NCBI RefSeq assembly: GCF_041296385.1
Contig: NW_027184085.1
Location: 52,295,109-52,359,108 of the forward strand
Length of the DNA stretch: 64,000 bases
Direction of reading: 5' to 3'
Source of the DNA: Aphelocoma coerulescens
Lineage: Eukaryota > Chordata > Aves > Passeriformes > Corvidae
The translations under genes were made by a program, and so were the position numbers. Position 1 is the stretch's first letter; the number at the start of each line of letters is the position of its first letter. The notes under the pieces were generated by a model. The model saw nothing but the letters and a program-made list of their open reading frames with translations, ran no database searches and was not told the DNA's origin. Below, in pieces: positions 40,059 through 52,992 of the stretch.

Positions 40059-40089
40059 ATCTACTAATACTTGACATCTACTAATACTG
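40059..40089. repeat. Short imperfect tandem duplication
   Basis: ATCTACTAATACT occurs twice, 17 bp apart, directly before the 3' end of a reversed CR1 fragment. Confidence 0.6.
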
Positions 40090-40185
40090 ATGGAATCATG
40101 GAATGGTTTGGGTTGGAAGAGACCTCTGAAGCTCTGTGGTCAAACTCCTGTGCAACGAGCAGGGACATCTTCAACTAGATCATTT
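40090..40185 (-). mobile_element. CR1 LINE 3'-end fragment, reversed
   Basis: The + strand reads GGAATCATGGAATGGTTTGG then GTTGGAAGAGACCTC, the complement of the avian CR1 3' end with its terminal repeats. It continues through GCAGGGACATCTTCAACTAG, corresponding to the CR1 3' UTR. It is 5'-truncated to about 95 bp. Confidence 0.85.
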
Positions 40186-42018
40186 TACAACAATGCTCTT
40201 CCTTCCCATGTCTCCAAAAGAGACATATTTGTGATATTGCTGCTTTTTTTGCCTAATCTCATCAACATCTTTCATCATTGACTTTTTTCTGTTCATGTGT
40301 TTGGCTGGATAATTAGGATTCCTGAATAAATACTCAAGCTAAGCAAGCTATGCTTAGAACATTGTGTCTGTACATAGTGTCTGTACGTAAGAAAATGGAA
40401 GGAAGAAAGAACCAGGTCAAATTCTCTAATGTGATGCTAATGTTATAAAAAAATTAGGTTAAATCTTAAAGAACAGAGGATGATTCAGATGAAACTGGGA
40501 GAAATACTTCAAGGCATTAACCAGACAAAGTGAGTTAGTACCTTTATTAATAACCTGAGAAAAGAAAATAGGGTTGCTCCTTTCTGACTGGGCATTTTGA
40601 TCCAGTATCCCATAAAAGCAGTAACATCTGTTGGTAGAGGAAAATATAGTGGCAACAGAAAATGACGAAATGAAACACTGCAGTGGCTTGTACTGTAAAT
40701 TGATCAGTGAGGCTTGAGTCATGTCAGGAGTAAAGTTCTTTAGTGGTTTACCATGGCAGTCATTTTCATTAATAATAATTTCATTCATGATTTTTGCACA
40801 AAATGCAGGTCCACATCAAGATGAATTGCAAATATGGGAGGCATTGTAAATGGAAGGAAGAATCAGGGTGCAGTAAAGAAAGAAGGGTAGTCTGGAAGAC
40901 TGGAGATAAAGAAACAAATGAAATGCAGAGACAGGGAGTGCAAACATGAGATGAAGACTTGCAATGGATGTAAAAATGTATTTTCTTTCTTCCTTTCTGA
41001 CTAGGGATAGGAATAAGCAGCAAGATGAGTGGTCATGACTTGAAAGTAACTCTGAAAATGAAAGAATTGTTTTCATTAGACATAGGCTGAATGTGCGCTG
41101 CTAAGAAAGAGAAGAGCAGCCATAAATAAGCAAATTAATTTCTTCAGGAGGGCTTAAAAAGAAGTTAAGTGCCACAAAGCAAAAGTAAAACTCTTTTTTT
41201 GGATACCCATCTCCAAAAAAAGAGAGGAATACAGGGTAGAGCACAGACTGCAAAGAAAACCAAGTCTACACATGTCTAGAAAAAGAGCATTGACTAGTTT
41301 AGTTATTTTAATTCATAAATATCAAATTAGAAGCAATAACTATCAAACAACACCTGGAAATGAAAGCAATAAAATACACTAAACAGCAGTGATGGTTTAC
41401 TTCCATGTATAGACAGAAAGGTTATGGTAAATCAGAATTAGAAACTCCTCATTTTCAGGTATTAGGCTCTGCAAAATCTTTTTGAGAAAGTGGTTCTTTT
41501 TGAGGAGACGGTGTGAAGCTGCTCAGGAGAAGGAACAATAGAAAGTGGAAAAAACTGTAAAAATGTACAGAAAGAGATTACACAACTATAGTTCGAGGTT
41601 GGACTTGCTATTCCAAAGTCTCTCCTATTCCTCTGTTTCTCCTTTTATCAATTCCTAATTTTATGTTGTGACTTCATTGTGACATAGATACCCAAATTTC
41701 TTCCTGTCCAGCTTAAACAGAAATAGTTTGCATTTCTTTTCACAGAAATGTTCTATTACACTCTCTAACAAAGAGGTGCATTTTCATGTATCAAAATATA
41801 ATCACTGGAACCTGCAAGAAGTCCATTTGTCACTAATGTGATTTGACTTCTGCAGACAAAGTATAAAATGGAGAGGAAGGAAAAGGAAACAAGCAATAGC
41901 TTGGTATGTTCATTATTCATCAGCTAATTACTAAACATAAAAAAAGTCTAATGTAATTACTGTCTTATCTGCATCCAATTTATTTTTCTGTTGTATGAAA
42001 TAAAACAAATGATGACTG
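40186..42018. other. Unique noncoding stretch
   Basis: No gene or recognisable transposon. Minus-strand frames of 109, 80 and 86 codons between 40459 and 41076 show no domain I recognise. Confidence 0.5.
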
Positions 42019-42245
42019 AAAGCTCAAAAGAAAAAGGAAAAAGAAGAAAAAGAAGAAGAAAGGCAAAAAGAAAAGGAAGAAGAAAAAGAAGAAGAAAAAG
42101 AAGAAAAAAGAGAGAAAAAAACAGAAAAAAGAGAAAAAGTAAGGAAAATGAAAAAAGAAGAAAAAGAAAAAGGAAAAGAAGAAGGGGAAAAAAGAAAAAG
42201 AGAGAAAAGGAAAAAGAAAAAAGAAAAGAAGGAAAAAAAAGATAA
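42019..42245. repeat. Polypurine tract, (GAAAAA/GAA)n
   Basis: About 227 bp on the + strand is almost entirely A and G, built from AGAAAAAG, GAAGAA and GGAAAA units with only rare pyrimidines (for example near 42121 and 42138). Long open frames on both strands (Lys/Glu/Arg on one, Phe/Leu/Ser on the other) are purely compositional. It is the opposite-strand counterpart of the larger pyrimidine array at 55.2 kb. Confidence 0.92.
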
Positions 42246-45200
42246 GAAGGGTTGGACTTATAGGGTCCAACTGGAATTTCACACCTCTGAGTTTCTGTCC
42301 TGCCACCTTTTGCCCCCTGTTTGATGTTGAATGGGTTACTTGGTGTATTGTATATGAATAAAATCTGATTTTGCACAGAATCCTCTTCTGCAGATTTCTC
42401 AGCTTTAGGCCTCTCACACATTCCAGCAAGAAATTGCTTTGGAATGAGATCAAAATACCTAAACAAATTTTAGCGATGATGTCTTTCACTAATTTTTTTA
42501 AGTCAAAACAGTAAGAGCTCTTAAATTGAGCACATGAATGAATGCAAACAGCAATCAGGAACAGAGCACAAACATTTGGTTGCCTTTAGAAACCTTCAAA
42601 CCTGCTTGGTTTTACGCTTGCAGATTTTCTTTCTCATGACTGCATTTTCTGATCAATGTTATCTTTGGAGTTACTAAAAGCATGTGTCTTTCCAACAGCT
42701 GTTAAGCTGATTTATGTCTGCACTCAGTGGAGCTGCCTTGACTCTCTCACAGTGAAGAGTAACAGTTTGGAGTCTGGGGTCTGGTCTACCATCAAGGCTT
42801 TGGGGCTTGTTATGTTTCACTGCCATTGGCACTGCAGGTGCTCTCTCAGTCCCTGTGTCAATGGGAAGAACATCCTGTAGAATAGGGTGGTTGAACAGAT
42901 AAGAGGATTATAGCTAAGTAGTTGCTAATTGGTGCGAATGATCTTCTTTCTTCTTCTTGTTCTATTTTTTTCTTGGCCTCGGCTGATCATTGAAAGCAAG
43001 AACAGAATGTTTTTACAGAAACAAAATGTCGTGATATATAGCTTGATGACAGTTCTCTCTAGTTTTGTAAGGACAGAAATGTTGTGCATTCTTTTGGGAA
43101 ACATCATGTTTTCTTTTCTGCACAATCTAGTGAGCTGGTGGAGTTGTCCAGGTTAGAGAGACCTTCCAAACCCTATATTTGAATTTTCAAACAAGAAACA
43201 TTCTAAATGCATGGCCTTGTAGATCTTAACTATTAATTATTAACCATAAATGCCAGAAAGGACTCATGCACATAACATACTAGACTTGAAACTACGCAGA
43301 CCACTTCCTCCCTGACCAGGAGGGATTGGCTGTGTATTTGGCCCATTTTTGCAAGACACTCTATGAAAACAACCCATGAACAGTCAGCAGTAGAAAAAAA
43401 GAAATTTATTAGATTCATACATATGACTCATTGTTTTGAATTATACATTTTTGATTAAATAAACCTTTAAATTACTGGTTTTAGAATGTGTGGCTACTCA
43501 GATGTATAGAACTTGGATGATCCTAACATTAAAAACAGTAGAAAATTACATGCAATGCAAGAGAAAGAAATATTTTCTTAAAAGATGAACCAGCTGTGAC
43601 ATTTTTATTGTTATTATTTTTATTGTCGCTTTTCCCCCCTCTTTAATTCAACCCACAAAACACCACAGCAGCTGCCTTAGAGGCAAGCTGCTGCAAAAGG
43701 CAGAGTCCAAACCAACCTACTATTTAATTACTATCCTTAGTTATGAATCAGTGAACAGGCACTACACGGTGCTTTTGCCTTCCTGATTGAATTTCCCCCT
43801 TTGTAATAATTGCTTTTAGCACCAAGAACATTATGTTCCAGAAAACAGTCTCACCAAGGGACAAAGTCTCCAGCTGGGACGTGAACTTGCAGCTCTGAAG
43901 TGCAAGGGAAGAAGTGCATCGAAGCAGTGACAGAGCTTTGTCTCACTAAAATAAGAGCTGAAGCTCTTCTGTAATTAACTCAGTGCTGGCTGACTCCCCA
44001 TGTTTGCTCTCAGCAGAAGGGGATGTTGTACACTAGCTTGGGAACTGAAAGGCCTCTCATTTACACAAAAAAAGCTATTCTCTGCTGGAGCTTACCAGGG
44101 CAGACTGTGGTGCTGTGTACAACGGTGCAGCCAGGGCTCAGACAACTGCTCTGCTCCCTCCCATGACACCCTAGCAGTCTCCCCATTGTCCTGCAGCAAT
44201 GGACCCTGCAGCCACACCAGATTCCTGTTTGCCCCTACTTTGGGATTTTTTTTTTCTGTAATGATTGTTTGAAACACAGCTTTTCACTGAGTGTCCAGTT
44301 CAAGAGCTGTTCACAGGGCTGAGAGGCAGAAGATGCAATCTGGTTCAGACACTGCAGGTCTCATCTCATAAAAGCATAAGTTTTATTTGCTGGAGTCCTC
44401 TTTTAGGAGACAAGGTCTTCTGTGCATTGTTGCTGTGTAAAAAGATTCATATAAAAATAAAAAGCTGTCATTTTTCCCAAGCTGACCAGAGCTAGATTAG
44501 GTCAATATTGTGAAACGTAGAGGGACCTTGTTTTGAAATGTTTTCCTCATTTGCTTTCACTATAGGCGCCCGTGTTATCTCAGAAAAAAAACCCTGAAAA
44601 TAGCTATAATTCCAGTTGCAAAAGCAAATTTTTTTCAGATACTATAAATTGGAATTACACCAGTGTTGCTGAATTGCACCCATCTAATAAGTTTTTCTCT
44701 TTTTTACCTCTGGGAAAGATTGTAGATTAAAAGAGAACATCCATACTACCTCCAGCTGGTGTAACAATATGCTTCAGAGTAGATCAAACAGGGCGACCAG
44801 AAGAACATTTACTTTTCTTTCTAAGATTTGATTATTAGTCATGAGACTAATTTCATATGAAGATGCCTCATTTCCTCCCCAGAAAACATAGGTAAAACTG
44901 TATTCAAAATCGTAACAATACCAACAAAAAGGAAAACAACATTTTTTAAAATTATTTTTAGACATTTCTTACAAAGCTTACTTTCCAATCATTTTATTTT
45001 ATCCTGTTCTTTTGCCCTTTTATCAAACCTGTTGTTGTTGTTTTTTTTTCCAAGAAAATATATTTTCCTTTTTTTCTTGTGTTGGTGGTTTTTTAAACAA
45101 TTTATTAAACATTTGAACACTGTGACTGTGAAAGAGTCTTCTATTTACTTATTTGCTGGACTTGTATCCCAAAGTAGGGGAAGGGTACGAGCTGAATAGA

Positions 45201-45349
45201 ATAAACAACACAGAATAGAACCAAACAAACTGAAATATTGGTTAAAAGGTAGCATTTGCCCACAAAGTTATCACTGTGCAAAAAATGAGATATAGCAATT
45301 ATTTTGTATTCTAATTTAAAAATTTCCATTAACAAAGTCAGATAGGGCA

Positions 45350-45385
45350 GAGGTAGGCAATGTCTTTGGCCACATCTTCCTTTTC
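45350..45385 (+). mobile_element. Possible hAT (Charlie-like) terminal fragment
   Basis: CAGAGGTAGGCAATGTCTTT followed by GGCCACATC resembles the terminal inverted repeat of hAT-Charlie elements (CAGGGGTGGGCAAACTTTTT pattern, then GGCC...CACATC). The opposite terminus was not found nearby and no 8-bp duplication can be assigned, so it may be a relic or a chance match. Confidence 0.3.
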
Positions 45386-48300
45386 AGAGGAAACATTTTT
45401 CCTTACAAGCATTTTTATGACCTTTTAGAAATATGCTGCAGAATTATTTTAATTTACAGTATGACTTTGACATTTGTCTAAACAGCAGTCCTAGAGTTTG
45501 CTGAGTTTCAGTTTAGGAATGAATCTTTTCAAAGAAGAAGATTTGCACTGCAGATTACATTTTTCCACTGTCATTATGGTCGACTAAAACCGGATGCATA
45601 AAGTTATTTAAAATTCTAAAGACGAAGGGTGACTCAGGAACCTAACCCTGAGTGTTTCCATTCTATTTGTCATGTTTATTTGCATCAATATGAGAAGCTT
45701 TGAAATGTCACGTTTATAATCAGCTTGGATATTAGACAACAGCAATCAGCAGCCTTATCTACTTAAGTGATTTGCCGAAGGAGCTCATGTACAAGCATGG
45801 GGCGTTCCACTCATGCCTTCAGTGTCTGTCAGGTGGGACTTACGCTTACTCTTCAAAACAGGTATTTTGAATTTGGAAAAAGCTAGAGCATGAAGGTGCA
45901 TTTCCAATCTTGCACTTATGCAAGTCAAACAGCTCATCTTATACACAGAAACAAGACAATAAAGAAAAATCCTAAAAGCTGTGCAGAGGTACTATGATTC
46001 AAGACCAAATGTTGCATCATGCCTGATTTTAGCATAATCTTTGTACAACATCTCGAACATTAACATGCTTACAAAAATAAAATTTAAAAAAATAATAGTC
46101 TCTAACTCCTTGATGAGGAGCAGATCACACTGCAGTTAAGTGTTCCTGACTTTGGGCCAAAGATCTCCCTCAATATCAAATATCAAAGGGAAGATCTGAA
46201 TTCTTTCAGTTGTCCTGGTCTCCAGATGGGAAACCCTTGTCTTGTTCTCATGTCTGTGCTGAGTGTTTGCATCATGAATCTGGAAAACTTCAAACTTTTT
46301 GGAACTCTATGAACCAGAAGTCAATCCACAATTTTGTTTGCAATGAAATAAAGCTGCACATGTAGCATTTACATGTTAATATAGTAGAATAAAGATTATG
46401 AAAATGTTCTAGACTACCATAAGTAAGGATATCTGGAACTTCAGGACCTATTGAACCATAGGTAAATTGAAAATAATTTACACATAGATTTCTCCGCATC
46501 ATAATTTTTAAAAGAGTTTTTTAGACAGTTTTGTAATTGTGCACCCTGCAGAGTTTGCTTTTAATTAGCTGGTCCTCAACACTTCAATTTAATTCCTAGT
46601 GAGCATCTTGAATGAATAATGACAAATGTTTTATTTTTTTACTCTAAATCATTGTGCATAGATGTGGTTGATTTAGTTCTACACAGGATTTATTCAGAAA
46701 ATTTGGCTGTTATTAATCTTGCCCTGTGTTCAACTTACAATGAAATCTGAAATAAATAAAGCCACAGCATATTTAATTAAGGGCATGATATAGCCTACTT
46801 ATTCCTACATGCCAACAAGTAATACTGGTTAACCTTTAAAGATCTGTACTCTAAACACAAGGTACAACTTTCTCTATACTTCAGACAACTTCAAGAGCTG
46901 AACTACTAGCCAATTTATTAGAACTATTAGAATTATTGATTCTACAGAATTTTCTATTATAGCATCTGTTCAATATCTGTTGGAGGTGTTGGCTGGAGAA
47001 TTTAGTTGTTTTCAACAATTGAACTAAATATATTTTGAAGGGTTTTTTTCAGTAAAATTTACCAATTTTGCTATAATTAGGAAATCAAAAGAATTGAAAA
47101 CTCTGGGTGGCAACTGTCATTTACCTAATATTGCCACTTGCCACAAAAGCATAAAGACATCCTGACTGGCTCAATTATTAATAAATTGTTCTCATATCTG
47201 AAGCAATGGTTTTCCCCCCTACATCATATGTAGGATAAGGTGCTATGGTGTGTTCTCTGTATTTAGCAGCCATCCATGGATTTCCTTAGCTCATGTCAGG
47301 ATAAACAAAACTCAAACACCTATAATTCACCACATCTAAGCTAAAACTTCCACAGATTGGTAACTCACTGAATAAGAAATCACTATTTTTCAGTTTTCCT
47401 GAACCTGGTTTTGTTTCCCTCTGCTCTCATACCAGAAGAGATATGGCCATCCAAGTTCTCCTAGATTTCTGTGTTATTGTCCTCAACTGTTTCTTCTCCA
47501 GATCAGAGAACTTTACCCACTAGTCCCTCTTTTGCAACGTATTTAATGTCCTTGACCATTATTACTTCCTTTCTCTGAACTTCACTGAGTTCAGTAGATA
47601 TTAAACTTTGGAAAGGCTAAATAATGCTTTATGAGGCAAAATGTAGTGGTACTTCACATCAGGGAACTTGAGAAATTATAGTAAGGAAGAGGAAGATAAT
47701 AGGCTAGAATTTAAGTGTGATCAAAACAGACAGTAAATGTACAAAGTAAAAAATATCCTCCTAGTAATGTACAGATCAAGGAATCTATTCCACACATATC
47801 TGGCAACATGATCTAATGAAGGCTAAACTGCTTGGGGAAAAAAAATCCTCTAGGTTTCAATGTTTATGGTGTTAATAATGTTCTGTTTTACTGGTGCTAT
47901 CATATCTGACAAGCAACCAAAACCTCTTTCTTGGCTATTGGTGAAGTTTACTACAGCACAGAGAAAGTAGGAAGGTTTAGCCTGCTATTAGCTGAGAGAT
48001 GAAAGGGGTTGGTGGGCTTGTTTGGAGTCTGAGGACTAGAGACACACTAGAGACACATCTCCCTGTCCCCTCTTCTTGTTTCCAGTCCCTTCATACACTA
48101 GCATTCACTTCTTTTTCCTTGGTGTGCTGACAGAGTGAGGGGGAGAAGGAGCCAAAGGGAGTCTGGCAGCAAGAGGAAAGGGTTGAGGAAGAGGAATGGA
48201 AGTGGGGCAGAGACTGGTGCTCAGCGCTTTTTTGCTGGAGTTAAGATAGAGGACTTTGTATGCAGAAAGAATTGGTGTCTGGGAAAGCAGGCATTGCTCC

Positions 48301-49919
48301 AGTAGTCAGCCTTCACCTCTGCTGGCATGAGCTTGGCAGATAGTTTTCATCCTGCCTGCTCTGCCAGTGCTTAAAGCCAGCCCTCCTTGGACCATGGCCT
48401 GACACTGATAAAATTTTGGGGAAAGTCTGAGTAGTGCATACTCCTATTCCACATAGGAAATATGATGCTTTTGCTGCATAAACCAAAACATAAACTTCCT
48501 CTGGATTTACTCTGTTCATCATGATTATATTGTTATCTATGCCTATATTTCAAAATAAATGTATTCAGGTGGCAGCAAAATCTCTACGACATTCCAATTA
48601 GCTGCTAGATATTTTTCAGTGTGTAGTAATCAGCAATCTTACGAGTGTTGCACACTGACTCAGCCCATTGCCCATGGGCATCTCTTAGAAAAAAGTGAGG
48701 TTTTTTGAGGGAGGCTCTGAAAAATTACTCACCAACCATATACCTAAAGGATGATATCAATGACAAATCATACCAAAAGGCACAATTTTATGAAAGCTTT
48801 AAAAATATGACATAAAAAGGCAAAACAGACTTGTAGAAGTGAAAAAGCGTGTTTCCTAATGTAAGAACAGCACTGATGGCACTGATGTCAAGTAATGGAC
48901 CAAAAAATTATGAAACAGTCTCACTAGCACATAAATTTCTTATCTCAGCTTTTGCTGAGATTATTTCTTTTTCATATTAATTTATATATAAAGAATTATT
49001 GTAAAACAGAATAACATTTTTCCTGTGAAAATTCCAAAGTACTGTAGAGAGACCACCACACTGGGGGATCTTCAGAAGTTTATAACCTCAGTGAAAAGTA
49101 AGAACAGACTAAGGAATTAATTTGAAAAAAAAAACACACTAAGATTTCTAAAGTCATTATTGTTAATTGAAAAAAACCCCAGTGGTTATATTTTATTGTT
49201 ACTTCAGACAATAGTAAGGAGGCGAAGGAAAGTAAAAACATTTACTTACGTGGGTACATTCTAAAAAAATCAACATAAAAGCTAAAAAAAATTGAATTTT
49301 TAATTTGCTGTGTGGAAGATTTCAGCACATTATTCGTGAAAGTATTCTTTGAACCTGATAAATCAGTGACTTTTCATTAATTCTGCACAGCTAGACCAAA
49401 TAAATCAGGACCATAGCCACATCTAAGCAGCCGTAATAGCAAAAATTTATTTAGTCCTTGTAGGTGTAGAGACAGTTTACTTAGGGAATGTCCTAACTTT
49501 AAGCAAAACTTATGAGAAAAAGTGGAAGGGCTAGAAAATATGTGAAAGAATTGCCTGAATCCCCTACTTGCTCTCTATTTTAATAAAGTGGATGGTTCCA
49601 AATGTCATTGATGACAGTAGTACACATGTGCTCTAGTATTTCTGTGCACTAGGTAACCTTTGCGTCTTCTGAGTCTGTCACTGCTGAGACTGTGCAGCCT
49701 GTGCTTATTCTCAGCACATCAGTCTTGCTTGATTCCCACACAGATCGTTTACTAAATCCCCAGCCAGATTGTTCAGATTTTCTGCCACTTCATGCCTTTA
49801 CATCACAGATACAGATGTATAATATTAAGAAAAATGGGTTATCAGCTACTTGTTCTCCTCCTTATCCATCACTTACCCCACAGCCTTCCCCCATCTTTTT
49901 TTATCCTATCCTGACTCGT

Positions 49920-49938
49920 TTATATATATATATATATA
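49920..49938. repeat. (TA)n microsatellite, short
   Basis: About nine TA dinucleotides in a row. Confidence 0.9.
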
Positions 49939-51982
49939 AAAGCAAAATGAAAAGGTTCCTGACAAAAAGCTTCTGTGATGCAAAATGACATGTACCCCTT
50001 TCACAACAGCACAATACAAACCGGATTTCTGCATCACAGTGGGTGGATTCCAGTACTAGAACAAGATCAAGTGAAGAAAGATAGGAAATAAATAGGTAAG
50101 AGTGCTGAAGTACATTAAGGTAAAGAAGTACAGTGAGAAAGAGGACAAAGATATGGGTGTTAATTTCATGAACCCTGTTGACAAAGGAACTAGTCAGGAG
50201 GCCTGCATGATCCACCTGTAATGATAAGGAAAAAGATTATATGTCTGCTTCATTACTGTTCATTATTACTCCCCACAATTTATTTTTTTCTCCAAAAAGT
50301 GGTCAGACAGACTGACTACATCAGTTTCAGAGAAACATTCCACAAAAGACTTACATTAACCCTGAAACACAGATTGTGCAAAACACAAAAATTGAGCTTC
50401 ATGACAAGTCATGTCAACCAGTAAACACTGACATTTATAAGTTTGGGATTTTACTGTCTAAAATAAAGGCAAAAGTAAAGGCCTTAGTCGAAACATTTTG
50501 GTTCTTCCCTTGCTTTGGCTATAGGAAAAAGCAGTAGTGCCCTATACAAATTCAGAAAAACACAGTCCATAACACAGTAATTTCTAACCAGACTTTTACA
50601 TGCAAGATATGCTTTGGTGTGTTTAAATTAATATGCAAATAGAACATCAGACTTAGTAAGCCTGGTTTCATTACTTTTGTGTATTACATTTCTCTTTATG
50701 ATAATGCAACATTTATTACATTAGCAAACTTATACCACATCCTGTGCTTGCTCAGTTCTTGAGCTTAAGTGGAGGTGTAACCTTTTGTACCTAATTGTTC
50801 TTTTCTTTTTTTTCTCTTCACTGTATTATACATTCATTGTTTTTCCTCTAGACAGGAACAAATGGTTCTGCCAAAAGAAGCTCTAAACTTTAATTAAGTT
50901 TCTGGTTGGTATCTGTGATTGATTTTAAACTAATCCAATTTCTTGTAGAGACTGTGTATCTCTTATAATATCCCAGCATTTGACATCACAACCAGTCAAA
51001 ATCATCTCACATATGAGGGATGAACAGCCTCAGAAGTACCACTGACAGCATGCAGAGACTCAATGCTTTTTAGAGGGATTTCATAAGAGGAAGGCTTTGT
51101 CTCCTATACAGGAAATCTATTTGTGAATAGTGTCTGCTCTTTCAAAAGCCAAAAAGATCTCAATAGCAGGTTTTGCAGACAGATTTTTACAGTCATCTAT
51201 TTCATACTCAAAACAAATTAAAAAGTTAATTTGATTTTAAGCCCTGCTTTTTATGTTCTGCATCTGCTTCTGGGCAAATGTAAATGGAGGGAGTTACAAT
51301 GTGCTCCAGTGATGCCTATTGTGTCCTTAAATCCAAAGGTAAAGTCCACTAACCTCTATTATTGTATTTTCTCTATTCACCCTGAAAAAGAAATCTAGAA
51401 GGAATATTTCCATAAACTTCAACAGAAACTAACTCCAGCTTGAAAATTGCTCACACAAAGGGACATGAGTGCAATAATAACTTAATGCTAAGTTTCGAAA
51501 TAAAATAATAAAATTTCATCAGTATTTTAATTTCTTCCCTCCTCACTTACGCATCTTTCTCCCAAGTTTTAAAAAACCCCAAATTATTACTGGGATATTT
51601 TACCAGTGACTGTATAAAAGCTACTACCCTAAAGTTCCAGGGTCATGGGGTTTGAGTAAACGATTCTAAATATTTTCAAAAGTGTGGTCCACAGCTCAGT
51701 GATTTTTCATTACCTACCCTACACTCACAGTATACTTATTTACCAAAATGTCCATTTGTTGTTTAAGCTCTACGTGAAAGAATAAATTAACACAGTGTGA
51801 TCTATTACATGTACTAGCAGTAAGGGAACAACCCATTAAATCAACTGTATCATCTACTCAAGCTACTTTCAAGGGAAAATACTGCTCTTAATATTGATGC
51901 CTTCACAATTGATATCTCCTAAGGATTTACAGCACATATCTGCAAAATATGAGGTTAAAAGTCATATTACTAGATAACAGTG

Positions 51983-52269
51983 TGTTACAGTGCAGATACT
52001 GCAACACGTGTATGAGACAACGAGGTCTGTGGGAAAGAAATATCTATGGACAGATTATTGATAGATGTTTCAGAGATGTTTATTTTCCCAGCCGCATGGC
52101 TGGGGCATTGCCGAGGAACTGCTCAGTCACGGGACCCGAGGGTCCTTGCCCACGCAGGGGAACACAAACCAACCACTGGGGAACGAGGCTGACCAGGGGC
52201 AGGGAAACCCCGTGTCTCCCACCCAGGGCCCCTCTCCAGGACCACATGGCAGGGGGAGGGACCCCAACA
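51983..52269 (-). mobile_element. Solo LTR, ERV-type, reversed
   Basis: A 287-bp element has TG...CA ends (TGTTACAG at the left, CCCCAACA at the right). On the minus strand it begins TGTTGGGGTCCC, has a GC-rich U3, an AATAAA signal (complement at 52079-52084), and an AT-rich U5 of about 95 bp. Candidate 6-bp target duplications flank it: ACAGTG before and ATAGTG after, with one mismatch. A 6-bp duplication is usual for ERVK-class LTRs. There is no internal retroviral coding sequence, so it is a solo LTR. The sharp GC rise (52080-52265) against AT-rich flanks supports the boundaries. Confidence 0.75.
52079..52084 (-). promoter_or_regulatory. LTR polyadenylation signal (reverse)
   Basis: TTTATT on the + strand is AATAAA on the minus strand, placed at the junction of the GC-rich U3 and the AT-rich terminal part of the LTR. 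Confidence 0.6.
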
Positions 52270-52992
52270 ATAGTGAATTAAGAAAGTCTTCCTGTTATGA
52301 TTCTTAGAATTAAAATTATAGAAAATAGGACTGGAAGGACTCAAGGAATAGTCTATTATTTTCATTGTTTGAAACATAGGATCAATTGTATAATTTTTTT
52401 CATTACAGAGACTCCTTAGCCCTTTAAGTAACTCATTGTATTGTTTTGTTACCTTTATGAATGGAAATAAAAATAAACTCAAAATTCCTATGTGAATTTT
52501 TTGTGCTGCATTTTAACCCAATATCCTCTTTCTGATCTTTGCAAAAGCCTTGGCATACCTGATTTCTAGTTTTTTTTCCTCTCTACTCCTTCATTATCTT
52601 TGGAATTAAATACTTTTTCAAAGAGTTAAAAACTCTTTAACTTCCTCACAGAAGTGATTTACTTCATACCCCTAATCTGTCTCATCCATCTCTTTCAGAT
52701 CCCTTTTAGTGATCCGTATATTCTTCAAAATGTTGTACATCATTCTCAAGCTGCCCAACATCAAAAAAACCCCAACACCCTACCAATACAATGCTTTACT
52801 AATGGTAAATATTTTCTTAAAAGGAACAAGTGTTTAACATTTCTAACAAGCTCTGTTCACATTCTGTCCTAGTATACAACCTAGTGTCTTCTATTACAGC
52901 CTTGATTATTCATTGCTGACTTCTTGCTCACAATCATCTGAAAAATCTTTTTTTCAAGGTTGTTTTCTAAGCAGTTAATATTATCCTGAATT
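52270..52992. other. Unique noncoding stretch
   Basis: Nothing recognisable. AT-rich with short T runs. Confidence 0.55.

Larger units (their letters stand above)
21499..40089. other. Long unique AT-rich noncoding stretch
   Basis: About 18.6 kb with no gene I can support. Open frames of up to 134 codons occur (for example 26915-27319, 36707-37084 and 34743-35099), but none has a recognisable domain, signal or splice context, and several overlap other frames of equal length. It contains microsatellites listed separately. AT-rich islands such as 24850-25150 have the texture of conserved noncoding DNA, which cannot be tested without an alignment. The segment 37090-37640 is less AT-rich than its surroundings. 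Confidence 0.5.
42246..51982. other. Unique AT-rich noncoding stretch
   Basis: Nearly 10 kb without a supported gene. It includes a short TA microsatellite at 49920, a possible hAT transposon end at 45350 and a less AT-rich patch at about 43980-44250. The patch around 45560-45790 has the balanced composition and short homeobox-like TAAT/ATTTGCAT-type words often seen in conserved noncoding elements, but conservation is not shown here. Confidence 0.5.

Noticed and set aside
41957..42489. Two 169-codon minus-strand frames and an 84-codon + frame
   Set aside because: They are driven by the polypurine tract. The flanking residues show no domain.
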